Assembly (NCBI GenBank): GCA_015680685.1
Contig: MNCI01035354.1
Span: 1,386,253-1,450,252 of the forward strand
DNA length: 64,000 nt
Direction: 5' to 3'
Source: Gnetum montanum
Taxonomy: Eukaryota; Streptophyta; Gnetopsida; Gnetales; Gnetaceae
Below, in pieces: positions 52,667 through 64,000 of this stretch. The stretch's first letter is position 1. Each line of letters begins with the position of its first letter. The translations under genes and the position numbers were made by a program. Under the pieces are notes generated by a model. It was not told the origin of the DNA and did no database searches. It was given only the letters and a program-made list of their open reading frames with translations.

Positions 52667-54470
52667 CACTTGATAGGAAGAAAAGAAGAGATCATTAAAG
52701 ATATTCAAAAAAAAATAAGGCATCATGATGTAGATGAAAATGAAAGAGAAGAAGAAAGAAAAAGGAAGCAAAAACATAGAAGAAGAGATGAATAAGAGCA
52801 TTGAAGGGGCCATCACTACTACAATTGATATGATGAACTCGATGATTATGATGAGCCCCTATTAGCTACAAGAAAGATCATTAGTATTAATGATGCTATG
52901 AATATTCCAAAAAGGCACCAAAGGGATGGTCACATCAAGTGGCTAGACATGAAAAACATTCTTAAATCTAAAGGAGAATATAATGTTAATCCTTAACACA
53001 ATCTTCAAGCAATCTACTTTTATCTTTGCACTATAGAATATTAAGAATGAATGCAAAATTTGAAGCTATTGCTAAGGACGCTTATCTAGAAAGTAGAAAG
53101 CTGATATAGATCGTTGGAATCAAAGAATATTTGAAGATGAAGCCAAATGCTACAATTTTTCAATGATAAGTACCAAACATAATCAAGAGTATCCAACCTA
53201 AGAAATAAAATCTAAGGATGATAGTAGGGAACTCATGAATCCTCTCATGTAGTAATAAAAAATATTATTCACCCTCACATCCATGCCAAAGGCATGGATT
53301 TTCTCAAAGGGAATAACTAAGACACATAATTCAGCAATTAAAAAACAAGACTAGATAGACCCTTAGAGTCTATGCCCAAGGGAGATTATTGGAAATGAGA
53401 GTCCATCATATATCAAGGTCATTGGATTAAGTTTCTAAGGAAGAAGAAGAGTTAATGAAAAGAGAGTATGTAGAGGAACACAATAGAGATCGTTCTCTTC
53501 CAAAAAGAGATGTTATGATATGTGCAACCCAAGAGAAGGAATCTATGGAAGACATGATTTAAACAAAGTTCTTACCAATGCAAAAATTTGTTCATAGCAT
53601 TATAGCAAAGGTTAAAAATATGTGAAACTCTATAGATGAAAAATTTGCAAATGTATTGAAGATTGTACAAAAAAAATTTAGCAAGCATTAATTAAAAAAA
53701 ATAAAATTAGACAAGATAAATGTAAGTACAAAGGAAAATCTACTGTTATCAAAGAGGTTACTAATTCTAGTTCAAGAAATGAAATGCATGTGATTTATGT
53801 CAATATGAACATCCTAAGGGATGTTGTCTAGTCCTGATCCATTTACAAGAATTGAGCCTCAAGTTTTTGAAGAAACAAATGTCCAAGAGATTACCTTATC
53901 CACAAGGTAATTATAGACAGTCATATCAAAAACAACCATATTATCCTAGCAAGATTTATCCTCAATCTAAAGAGAAGTACCATCAATAGCAGTAAAATCC
54001 ATAATCATGGGAGATGCCACCATCAAGGTAACAATATCCTTATAGATAACCAAATCCTTATGGTTACTATTTTCTATAACTTTTTCCTCTAGGGAATGCT
54101 TCAACTCATGTCTTCTATCATTACTACCCTATCAAATATCACAAACCTACAACTCCAAATGCAAAATTACCTTCATCTATGCCTCATCATGTAGTGCATC
54201 ATTCTCAATAACCTCCTAATCCACTTCCATCAATACCATCATGGTCAATGTAGGGAGAACTATCCACTTAGCCACAACAAAAGAATGCAACAGAAGCTAT
54301 TAATATGTAAGAAAAGGACAATACCAACAATTATGAACTCAAAACAAAAATGCATCCTTTCCTTGGAACAAACCCAAAAAGAGCTAGTAGGACTAGGATT
54401 TTGTGAAACCCAAACATGAAGTGCATTCACAAGGCCTTGTTGAAGTATGGCACTTTCCCACAATTATGAT
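52667..54470 (+). pseudogene. N3 gag relic (element invaded by O1)
   Basis: Athila-type gag of yet another element, starting abruptly at the O1 LTR edge. Readable: DYDEPLLATRKI, NIPKRHQRDGHIKWLDMKNI, MLQFFNDKYQT, SRVSNLRNKI, CDLCQYEHPKGCC (Cys/His region near 53.79 kb, like CDICIYDHPKGH in N1), GNYRQSYQ and a Pro/Tyr/Gln-rich tail. More degraded than N1 and O2 gag, with frameshifts. Its 5' end should lie left of the window. Confidence 0.7.
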
Positions 54471-55499
54471 TAAAGAAGAAGATATACAAGATTGAGTGAG
54501 GCCTGTATCTAGTAAATTTTATGATAGGATTCACAGTTGCGTAGAGAGTTATAAATGCTTTAACCTATTGAATGTTAACCAAAATGAGCTTTTGTGATTT
54601 ATTAGGATGATAGATGTGCATGACACTAGAGAGATAAGTAGCATAGATTATATAAGCTCCTTTCCATAATGTTTAAAAATTATTACAATGGAAAACATGG
54701 TTCAAATTGTAATTTTTTATGGTAGGCTACTTACAAGTATCGCATGGTCTCCTAGACTAGTTTCATCATGTGACTGAAAAGACATGTTATGCATGCCTGA
54801 AGGTAACTAATGGAATTATCATTGGCTATGAAGCTAGAAATACATGTTAATCATGCTTGAAGGCACTCCTCTAACCAATGGCCAAGGTGTCCAAAAATAA
54901 AAACATTATAGTTAATTAATTATACTTCTAGCCAAGATACTCACAATCTCACTTCACGTCCCTCTAGCAAGAATTATTTGATTTGGTATGGTACAACATT
55001 AGATGGTTTTCCAAAATTCCTCTACCCATGATGGTTGAGTTAGTTCTCCCACATGCCCACATTACTTTGGCTATGTAATTCTTGCCTCTCCCAATGCCTA
55101 ATGGGACCAGTAATCCTAATAAGTAGATTTACCCTAACAAGGGACAATCACATCCTACCATGTGACATCCATAGTCAATGCTTTTTCTCTATTCTATTAA
55201 ATGTACAAATATTTTGCTGTAAAAGCCTTTATGATGTATTTTATGGTTTTTAGCTATGATGCCCTATAGGAATGCATAGAGCTATTTTTCTAATTGCAAA
55301 TGCAAAAGGAGTTTTTTCCCTCTTGTACCTAAGTAGTCTCATTTTGAAAGCTTAGGCCCAAGTTGGATTCCTAGAATGGGTATGCATCTATTTTATTGGA
55401 GAATCTTTTTCCCTCCATGATAACACATATTTCTACTTGTTGATTTAGGCTTCATCCCCTTCATAATTAATGAATCACATTATTCTATCTACAGCAACA
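54471..55499 (+). other. N3 downstream DNA, no gene
   Basis: About 1 kb with no pol motif. A few words recall the spacer of N1 (AAAGACATG then CATGCCTGAAGGT near 54790 and at 6670). I see no other structure. Possibly the remaining spacer of N3 up to the O2 insertion. Confidence 0.4.
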
Positions 55500-56381
55500 T
55501 TCGATACATGACATCGGGGCCGCAAGATTGGGTACACAACATTGAGGTCCAGCCATGACATTGGGTATGTGACATCAAGGCTATGACATTAGGTACACAA
55601 TGCTAAGGTCCAGCCGTGACATCGGGTACGCAACATCAAGGTATATACCTTGAGTCTATAAATACCACACCTAGGATCTAGTTTTCACATCAATTTTTGG
55701 TCATTTTTCTAGTCAAAGTAGTAGAGCTTTTGTTGTTTCTTCCTATCAAAGTTAGAATATTTTTTGAGTGCCCATAGAAGAAGTCTAAGTATGTATGGTT
55801 CTTTGTTTGAGAATTGATGTACTTGAGCACAACAGTGTAATAGGAATAAAATGAACTCTTTTAATAATCCTTGCAACATTGAGACTAGATTAATGTTTCT
55901 TTTAATGCACTTTGCTTTACTGCATTTCAATTAAGCAATTTATTTCCAGTAGTTAATAAACACAAGCACGACCTTTGAGCATACCTATAGTACTTGGTAA
56001 CCCAACAACGCTTAATGTTTGGTAGCCTAGTAGTGCTATATGTGTTCAAGATGTGTTCGGGAAAGTGGAATAGTTACTTGTGTTAGGCTAGCTAGGCAGT
56101 ATATGAATTAGATCTTCAATTACTTTGCCTTTCATTCTTGTTGTAGGTGATCAAACTTATAACATATAAATAAGAAAAATTATATACCTCAATTACACTT
56201 AAACCATACCTTTGAACCTCACAAGTGTAGTTGGGAAGACAATGAACGTTCTCAACACCCATTTCACTTTCAAGAAGAGCTAGTACATTAGATAACTATA
56301 GGTCCATAGAATTTGACTAGATCACATGCAACACCTTAGTGATTTGTATGGTTGGGTGTAGGGGTACCTAGTCGTTCATCA
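55500..56381 (+). repeat. O2 5' LTR (left edge approximate)
   Basis: Right edge is firm: ...GTCGTTCATCA followed by the primer site. TATA box at 55656-55664. The left edge is placed at about 55500 by expected length and because the U3 repeats (TGACATCGGGTACGCAACAT-type) start there; a TG at 55514 is also possible. The 3' half matches the LTRs of N1 and O1 (TACTTGGTAACCCAAC near 55987, GGTTGGGTGTAGGGGTACC at the end). Confidence 0.7.
55510..55650 (+). repeat. GACATCGGGTACG tandem in O2 LTR
   Basis: Four to five degenerate copies of a phrase GACATxGGGTACxCAACATxAAGG, some followed by TCCAGCC, in the U3 just upstream of the TATA box. Not shared with N1 or O1, so U3 regions differ by subfamily. 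Confidence 0.65.
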
Positions 56382-56543
56382 TTGGTGTCAGTGCTGGGAA
56401 CACATTGGTTGTTTTGTGCACTATCTAGGACCTAGTAAAAAGTATTTAAATTGTTGGAATGAACCTTAGAATCATATCTTATTTTACCATTATTACAATA
56501 AATTATCAGAAGCACACTGTGATTTTTATTTCACTAACTGAGA

Positions 56544-59000
56544 ATGTCTTCTTCTCACAGGAGCGCATCTCCATCCAATATTGATAGAACTTATCAACCA
56601 GTGCCTCAACAATATCAAATTGTATATACTCATCCTAATGAGTATGTACCAAATTTTACCTTCATCCTACACTAGGATGAATAGCTGCAGTGGCATGACA
56701 TGAAAGGCAACATTATGTTCTCACCCAATTGAGCTATTTCTGCAATGCTCTACCAAATGCTTACATGATGTGGTCTTCAACACTACCATGGGAAGTATAT
56801 TGTGGAAGATACTAATGCTAGAAACTATCATCCCACTGAAGCACAATGTCTATGGGACTGACAACTAAAATGGTGCTATGAATTTTTGAAGGGAAAAGAA
56901 CTTAATGATTCTTCATTCCTATTGTACCAAAAAGTTAGTGGGGAACCCTTCTCTAGGGGTTTTAAATTCAATGAAATCCCTCTCTTTGACTTCGATGATG
57001 GAGGTCAAAACCAGAACTTTCACTCTACAATTCACAACCCTAATTCTAGTAAAAAAGGATCCAATCACAAAGAACAATCTAGAGGGGCAAGTCAAGGAAG
57101 GGATGCAAACAACAAGTAAGATCATGATCATGGTCGTAATCACCGAAGAGGTACTAGTAGGCACCATAATGATGCTAGCTCTCCTTCCTCTTTTCCTTTG
57201 TCGTCTTCTTCTTCTTCTGGCTCTGACCATGACCACAAAAGGCAAGACCATGATGGAGGTGATCAAAATAAACCAAATGACCAACACAACCAAAATGATC
57301 AAGGAAACCATCAAGAAAGACAAGATCAATGGCACAAACATTCAAGAGAGGCGCATTGTCATGAACAAAGGGGTAGTCAAGGGCATTGTAGGCACCATGA
57401 TCAAGGCCTCAATGAGCCTCTACTTGCTACTTGAAGTATGCTTAACATCATAGAGGCAATTAGAATTCCAACAAGGCATATCAAGGATAGCCAAATCAAA
57501 AGGTTGGTCATGAACAATATTCTTTGGTTTTAAGGAGGATGTAACTCTAATCCACATAATCATCTTCAAGCTTTCCAACATGCATGTGCCTTGTAGAACA
57601 TAGAGAACAAGTGGCAAAAACTAAAGTTGTTCCCAAGGACACCAATCAAAGAAGTAGAAAATTGGTACTAGTCCTTAGAGCCAAAATCTATCAAGCAATG
57701 GAATACCATGCTTGAATTGTTTAATAATAAATATCAAACGTACTCCAAAGTGTCCAACTTAAGAAAGAAAATTAAAGGATGGAAACAAGGAACACATGAA
57801 CCCCTGAATACTTTCATTGGCCGATACTATGCCTTAATGCACAAATGTCCAAGCCATGGTTATTCTCAACTAGATCTACTTCACCACATAGTAGACTAGC
57901 TTCAATTAGAAATGAGGGAAACCCTTGGTGTCTATGCCTAGGGGCAACTGTCAAAACTAAGTGTCTATCAGATACAAAGATTAATAGAGTCGGTCACCAA
58001 AGAGGAGGGTGAACTAAGAAAAAGAGAAAGTGCAAAAGAGTACAACCATGATCCTTCCATTCATAAGAGGGAGGTTTGATTTTGTGACAGTGAGGACAAG
58101 TCCATATTTAATGAGGGGGTGCATAAGAAAACCTTGCCACTTCAAAAATTCTAGTCTAAACTTATGACCAAGGTTGATCAATTATGGAACTCAATGAATA
58201 AAAGATTCCAAGTTGTTCTCAAAATTGCTGAGGAGTCCAAAAAACATGAGAGTGATTGTGAGTGCAGGAGGTGCAAGGAAGCTAAACATGCATATTACAA
58301 AGGTAAGGACAAGATTGCTGCAATTGAAGAAGTTGCAAATAGTGAATTAGATGATGTTCATAGGTCTAACATCTATTAGTATGAACATCCTAAGGAATGT
58401 TGCTTGTTGTGTCACATCTATAGGAGTCTGGGTTGTATGCCTTACATCCATAACTTACACAAAGGCAAACATCTAGAAGGTTACCTTATCCTCAAGGTAA
58501 TCTCAAGTAGTTCCACTAATAACAACTGTATTAGCCAAGTGAAGTTCCGCCGCAACCGTATGAATAGTATCAACAATGGTAGCAACCACAATAATGGGCA
58601 CTAACATTGCCAAGGTAATAATACCCTTACTAGTAGCCTGATCTATATGGTTACTACATTTAGCAACCCATGTCTCCACATGACTCATGACTCTTCTAGT
58701 CACGTTTCTAATTTCTAGTCTCACTACCATCCTTCAAATTATTATCAAGTTGATTTGTCACATGAAAGAAGGGACACCACCTCTTACCCTTACCCTCCTC
58801 CTATCCCTCCACATACTCCTCCTTCACCTACACAGCTACCATCTACTCTACCTATGAAGGGTGAACTACCAATCCAACCACAACAATGCAATGCTACAAG
58901 AGCTGTTAATCTACAACTAAATCAGTAGTCAAAGGGTTTAAATGGTTAATCAAAGAAAATACCTTTCTATTGACCCTACAATCCACCTAAACCCTCACAT
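56544..59000 (+). pseudogene. O2 gag
   Basis: Starts MSSSHRSASPSN at 56544, as in F1. One frame holds to at least 58604 with stops only (many TAG or TAA at Gln positions). Order: PNFTFI and NYHPTEAQCLWD; SGEPFSRGF; long His/Arg/Asp/Gln-rich basic segment (57.06-57.41 kb); NEPLLAT; capsid region with LQAFQHA, WQKLKLFPRTP, MLELFNNKYQTYSKVSNLRK, PLNTFIGRYYALMHKCPSHG and LDLLHHIVD; Lys/Glu-rich stretch; Cys/His segment SDCECRRCKEAK and YEHPKECCLLC (58.25-58.41 kb); Pro/Tyr-rich tail. Confidence 0.82.
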
Positions 59001-59159
59001 ATACCTACGATTGACAACCCTGCTCCTACATCTTCTTCTATACCTAATAAATTTGAGTCCCCTTCAAACCAAACTCTACTCAGGATCCATACTATAATGC
59101 TCACTCATACTGTGTCTAACTGGATCCATGCAGAACATTTTCCTAGGAAATTAGCAAAT

Positions 59160-59583
59160 CTTGGAAGTCCTCTAATTTATTTGTAGATTGCTGGAAATGA
59201 ACCATGTAAGGCTCTTCATGATTTAGGTTCTAGTGTCAATTTGATTTTTCATGAGATGTACACTATTTGGAACTTACCTCCTCTTAAGAATAGCAACATC
59301 AAATTAGAATTCGTAGACCAATCCATCATTGTTCCATTGGAACTAGTAGAAGACATTGTGACCACTATCTATGGGTCGTCTTATCCTATTGATCCTAGTA
59401 ATCAAAGTGAAAAACTACAAAGAGGACTTTCCAATAATCATGGGAAGAGCATGGTTGAGCACTGTTGATGCAAGAATGCACATCAAAAATCTTTCCCTGG
59501 AGATATCTAAAGAAAATGAATTTCGAAAAATCAAGAAGATGATAGTTCCATGCATCACATACAATGATACTTTGGATCGTTAA
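59160..59583 (+). pseudogene. O2 protease
   Basis: Aspartic protease with ALHDLGSSVNLI at about 59.21-59.25 kb, the Athila-type active-site form DLGxSVNL, then DQSIIVPLELVEDI and, after a one-base frame change near 59393, FPIIMGRAWLSTVDARMHI, the conserved hydrophobic GRxWL end. It would process Gag-Pol. A frameshift and a stop disable it. Confidence 0.8.
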
Positions 59584-59849
59584 GCACACATCTATCTCTA
59601 CATGCAAGCAGTCTGCACCAAAAGCAAAAATTCAAAGGTGTTTCTACATAGTAGCCACAAAACAGGAGGGCACACAATAGCTAACCACTAATTCTAAGAG
59701 TAACACACTTTACATGAAACCAACTGAGAGCCTAACATGTGCATATGTCATAGGCATGAATGAACTCAAGTAAGTTCATCAGAAACTCTCTGATAACACA
59801 AATGATGATACTAACTATGGAGAGTTAGAAATTCCTAAAAAGTTTAAAC

Positions 59850-61350
59850 AAGAGCCCCTCAAACTAAAAATGCTACTGGCCAAAATGAAATATGTGTTTT
59901 TGAAAAATGGAAAGCCAGTTATAATCAATGCCAACCTTGCTCTAGAGCAAAAACAAATGTTGTTAAAGGTAGTTGAAAAATGGTTAGCAGCTTTTTCTTG
60001 GTCATATCCTAAACTCATAGGGATTGATACTAGGATATGCTAGCATTGCATCTACATCGGCCCTATCATAAAGCCAAAACAATAGCCACAGAGGTGATTG
60101 AACTCCAAGCTAAAGTAGATCGTCAAAGAGGAAATCAAAAAACTCCTAAAGGTAGGGTTCACCCCATTATAGATAGTGAGTGGATTAGTCCACTCATAAT
60201 TGTGCCAAAGAAAGGTGGCAAGTGATGGGTCTGCATCAATTTTTGGCTACTGAATATGTCAACATTCAAGCATCATTTTTCATTTTCATTAGTTAACCAG
60301 GTGCTTAAAACAATATCTGGGCATTCCTACTATTGTTTTCTAGATGGTTATAGTGGCTATAACCAAATTCAAATTGCACCAAAAGACTAGGTAAAGACAA
60401 CATTCACAAGTCCCTGCGGGACTTTTGCATATTGCAAGATGCCATTTGGTCTATGCAATGCTCTTGCCACATTTCAAAAGCTAGTCCTAAGCATTTTTCA
60501 ACAATAGATTGGTAATGGTGTGGAAGTCTTCATAGATGACTTCTCCACCTATGGAGCTACATTTGAGCAAGCCCTAAACTACTTTGAGCAAGTGTTGAAA
60601 TGATGTGTCAAAACCAACTTGCAGCTCAATTCTCAAAAAATTCACTTAATGATCCAAGAGGACATTGTACTAGGGCATAGAATATCACAAGTAGGAATTG
60701 AGATGGACTTGGAAAAAATAAGGGTCATCCAAGGAATAACCCACTTTCCAGAAATAGTTAAAGATGTTCAATCATTCCTTGGACATATGGGCTACTACTT
60801 GTGATTCATAGAAAATTTCTCTAAGATCACAAAACCATTGGTCAAGCTAAGAAAGAAAGATATTCCCTTTTTCTGGACTGCAGAATGTGAGAAAGCATTC
60901 CAACAACTAAAATAAAATCTTGTAGAAACTCCAATCCTACAAGCACTTGACTAGTCTAGGCCATTCCATATCATGATGGATGTATCAAATTATGTATTGG
61001 GAGCTATGCTGACATAGTTAGATGATAAGAAATGACCATACTACATCCACTATGCTAGTCGAAGCATTGAGGGTGCACAACTAAACTACACTACTACAAA
61101 GAGAGAATTGATGGTGGTGGTGTTTACTCTAGAGAAGTTTAAGCACTATGTGCTTGGATACAAGGTGTTTGTGCACATGGGCCATAGTACCATCCGCTTC
61201 CTAATGAACCAGTCAATGGTGAGCCCTCATGTCATATGGTGAGCCAATGAATTCGATCTTACAATGATAGATCAAAAGGGCACTGAGAATGTGGTCATTG
61301 ATCACTTGCCTTAGTTGTGAGGGAATGACAAAGAGGAAGAAAGCCCAGTC
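59850..61350 (+). pseudogene. O2 reverse transcriptase and RNase H
   Basis: Begins with VFLKNGKPVIINANLAL (matching base 1 of the window), then TPIIDSEWISPLIIVPKKGGK, VCINFWLLN, GYSGYNQIQIAP, CGTFAYCKMPFGLCNALATFQ, VEVFIDDFSTYG with an intact catalytic DD (60.53 kb), IHLMIQEDIVLGHRISQVGIE and VQSFLGHMGYY. RNase H: FHIMMDVSNYVLGAML, YYIHYASRSIEGAQLNYTTT, KRELMVVVFTLEKFKHYVLG, HSTIRFLMNQSMVSPHVI. Phase is the same at 60.1-61.1 kb and on into integrase. Stops at Gln, Arg and Trp positions. Confidence 0.87.
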
Positions 61351-61489
61351 TCTGACATATTTCTTGATGAACTCCTCTTTGCTAGGGCTATAATTGAACA
61401 ACTGTCCAATGAGCCAAAATGGTATGATAGCATTCTCACCTATCTTCTCACTTAGGAGATGCCACAATGGTTGGACTACTAGAAGAAAT

Positions 61490-62480
61490 AGCAGTTTCTT
61501 CACCATGTAAAACACTTCATGGAAATCAATGGACACCTCTACAAGGTGTGCACCAATGGCCTAGCTTGTTGTTGTGTCCCTAATGCTGATCAACTAGATA
61601 TTCTCTAAGACACTCATGAAGGTCCTTGTGGAGGACACTATGCTAGGAGACGCACAGCCATTAAAATCCTAACAGCAGGGTAACTTTGGCCAACAATCTT
61701 CAAGGATGCTCACCATTATGTCCACTCCTGTGAATGATGCCAACGAAATGGTGGAATGACTACTCAAATGGAGGGACCTCAACAATGGATTCAACCACTA
61801 GAACCCTTCGACATATAGGGCATTTATTTCATTGGTCCTATCACATCCATGTCATATAAAAAGACGTACATCATAGTCGTTGTTGACTATTATACAAAAT
61901 GGGTAAAAGTAGTAGCCATCATCAACTGTACATCTTCTGCTACTACTTGGTTTGTACAACAAAACATTGTAAATAGGTTTGGTGTGCCATGTGCATTAAT
62001 TTTTTACAATGGAACTCACTTTGCAAGCACTACTTTTCGAAAGCTTATGCGATGCTTGGGGATTGAACATAAACTCATAACATCCTACCATCCCCAAGCT
62101 AATGGTCAAGTTGAGGTTACCAATAGGAAAATCACAAGAATACTAAATAGAACTATTAGCAAGTATAGGAATGACTAGAGCACAAAACTCAACGATGCCC
62201 TTTGGGCTTACGACTCAAAATGGAAACTTCCTATAGGCAATTCTCCCTATGAGATTGTCTACAAAAAATTACCAACACTTCGTATTCAATTTGAACTCTG
62301 TACACTTTTGATAGCTTGTGACCTTGACCTTGACTTGAGTCTAGCCCAAAAAGAACAACTAATGAATCTCAACCTGCTAGACAAAAATCAATTAATAACC
62401 CTATCATATAATGTGTTGCACAAGGCCTATAACAAAAAGCATCATGACCTAAAAATCAGAAAAGTCAAATTTTAACCAAA
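61490..62480 (+). pseudogene. O2 integrase
   Basis: Zinc region KHFMEINGHLYKV, EGPCGGHYARR, then CExCQRNGG with a stop; catalytic core: first Asp lost (GIYFIGP for GIDFMGP in O1), YYTKWVKVVAI, second Asp lost (FYNGTHF for YDNGIHF in O1), Glu kept in QANGQVEVTNRK. The longest open part is 61849-62178. C-terminal PIGNSPYEIVYKKLPTL and KVKFxPKDKVLYWNPTHVP. Complements O1, which kept both Asp but lost the Gln beside Glu. Confidence 0.85.
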
Positions 62481-62489
62481 AGATAAGGT

Positions 62490-64000
62490 TCTCTATTGGA
62501 ATCCCACACATGTGCCTCAACGAACTAAGTTTTAAATGTTGTCAAAAGTACCTTACATCATTTATGAGACTTTTCCTTTTGGAGCCATGATGATCTATAA
62601 ACTTGAGAGCCTAAACAAAAAATAGCTAGTCAACATTCAACAAATAAAACCCTTCCATGAGCATACACTAGCTAACGCAACAATAACCTCATCGGACAAA
62701 CAACCACACTCTCTATTTTAGATCTCTCCTTTCAACTTAGTCATGGGAGAGATGGCCACCCATGCTAATCATATAAGCAACTCCTCAGTTTTTTAACTTT
62801 TTTATTTTACACATTTTTTGTTTTACAACTTTTTGTCTTACACAGTCTTTATTTTACATCTTTTTATTTCATGTTATTAATCTTTTCTAATTTTTATTTT
62901 ACACCATCATAAGTACATTTTCAATTTCTTGAATATTTTGAATTTTCTTTTATATTTTCTTTTATTTTATTTGGTGTGATTTTCTAACTTTTTGTTAATA
63001 AGTGCCAGGTACATTGGTAATGTGTTACTTGATGGTGGTATGTACTATTTTTGTTATTTCATTATTGGTGTCTAGTTTCTGGCTTTGAATTTTGTTACGA
63101 ATAATTAGGACATGGTTTCTTTTTCATGCAATAAGTAGTGAGTCTACAACATCCACCCATCCAAAAACTCTATGGTTTTTCTTATTTTGAAAATGTGCAG
63201 TCCCTCTTTCATTAATAAAACTTTAATAAATTTTTGACTCTGGTAGTTTCCGGAATTGGGAAGGATTCCAAGGTTTGAATAGGGTGTGACTTCAAGGGAA
63301 TTCTAGATTCTTTGTGCCTTTTTGTTTGCCTAGGTGCATGGGTTTTTTCATGGATTTCTTACCATTCCATGTCAATCAATAAAAAGAAGATGATTCACAT
63401 AAAAAAACACGATGAGAATTCAAAGCACATCCCTTGGACAAAATAAATGCATACGTCCTCACATGGTATGGTTCTCATCAGAAAAAATAAAAAAAATGAT
63501 GAGGATTCAAAGCACACCCCTTGGACAAAATAAATGCATATATCTTTGCATGGTGTGGTTCCCATTTCAAAAATAATAATGGGAATTCAAAGCACACCCC
63601 TTAGATAGAATAAATGTGCTATAAGCACTAGTTATGGAACTAGTCCCCTCTAACTAAGGCCCTTCCTCATTTCCTACTTCTTCTCTAATGAGGAATGGTG
63701 GTTGTTTTGTGGGAGCACTCTTGTGTCTTAGGGGAGAGACTAGTCTTGGAATGATGATGCAAAGTCACTAAATGTGGTTGGTTTTGGTCTAGACTGAGGA
63801 TGGATCCTATCAAGTCATTTAACCACAAAATCCACAAGGGACTTCATGTGATCATAATTAGGAACTCCATTTCTCTCTCTCTCTCTCTCTCATCCATCTA
63901 TGCTTTCCATGTCTCACCTCACTGCCAATTTCATGTTTTGGTTCAATGTCCTAGTTTGATGTGTTAGAATTCTTAATTAGTTTCCTCCAAGTTTTTGTAC
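62490..64000 (+). other. O2 post-pol spacer
   Basis: T-rich DNA then the family spacer, collinear with O1 38221-38739 plus 47083 onward, showing the site of T2 insertion unoccupied (near 63195). A GGATTCAAAGCACACCCCTTGG-like phrase is repeated three times at 63415-63610, each after an A-rich run. CT microsatellite at 63871-63890. No gene seen. Confidence 0.7.

Larger units (their letters stand above)
56382..64000 (+). mobile_element. O2: Athila-like element, internal part, open at right
   Basis: From the primer site to the window edge: gag, protease, RT, RNase H, integrase and post-pol spacer, with no nested insertion seen. Its extra 3' ORF and 3' LTR would lie to the right. It is the best collinear guide for reading O1 and N1. 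Primer site TTGGTGTCAGTGCTGGGAAC (56382-56401) is a decayed tRNA-Asp site. Confidence 0.88.

Noticed and set aside
1-64000. Host protein-coding genes, tRNA or rRNA genes
   Set aside because: No cloverleaf-like or rRNA-like sequence was noticed, and every coding signal except the antisense unit belongs to retrotransposon proteins. Primer-binding sites resemble only tRNA 3' ends.

Overview
This is plant nuclear DNA and I see no ordinary host gene in it. Nearly all of it is decayed Ty3/gypsy LTR retrotransposons, stacked inside one another. Large, old, multiply nested Athila-type and Tat-type elements suggest a seed plant with a big genome. A conifer or other gymnosperm would fit, but the sequence alone does not prove the species. 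There are no bacterial operons, tRNA or rRNA genes. One assembly gap (N) lies at 20903-21702.

Two lineages recur. The Athila-like lineage (called O1, N1, F1, N3, O2 here) has 0.83-0.88 kb LTRs of the form TGATG...CATCA, a primer-binding site complementary to tRNA-Asp, gag, sometimes pol, and a long extra 3' ORF. All lie on the + strand except F1. The Tat-like lineage (T1, T2) lies on the - strand. Its 1.3-1.9 kb LTRs begin TGAAACACC (read on -), its primer-binding site is complementary to tRNA-Asn, and T1 carries a second RNase H. A third family (E1, E2) is seen only as 2.9-3.1 kb LTR-like units starting TGTTGGCA and ending GCCAACA.

Layout, outermost first. O1 (pol at 1-755 and 36287-38220, extra ORF 48717-51600, 3' LTR 51824-52666) starts left of the window. 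N1 (756-36281) is inserted in the reverse transcriptase of O1. F1 (1670-3591, -) sits in the N1 leader. T1 (9702-34086, -) splits the extra 3' ORF of N1. E1 (10421-13342) lies in the left LTR of T1 and E2 (18635-21747) lies between its RT and RNase H segments. T2 (38740-47077, -) is inserted in the 3' noncoding part of O1. The O1 3' LTR abuts the gag relic of N3 (52667-about 54470). O2 (LTR from about 55500, gag-pro-RT-RNase H-integrase to 62650) runs off the right edge. Target-site duplications can be read for N1 (attag/atcga), F1 (tacat), T1 (aagcc/aagct), E1 (gatgc), E2 (ctatc) and T2 (tgagg), so the insertion order is well supported.

Points most worth attention: (1) a + strand, intron-bearing gene-like unit at about 23430-27820, antisense inside T1 between protease and RT, with TATA box, ATG, splice sites and a clean terminal exon; (2) clusters of a short module, CTAGTTTA plus a small hairpin, whose stems differ in sequence but stay complementary, flanking the T1 coding blocks and marking the T2 deletion point; (3) two elements (N1, T2) that kept gag and lost pol; (4) T2, whose 1149-codon gag-pro frame has no net frameshift and is broken only by in-frame stops; (5) tandem-repeat expansion in one LTR of T2 only.
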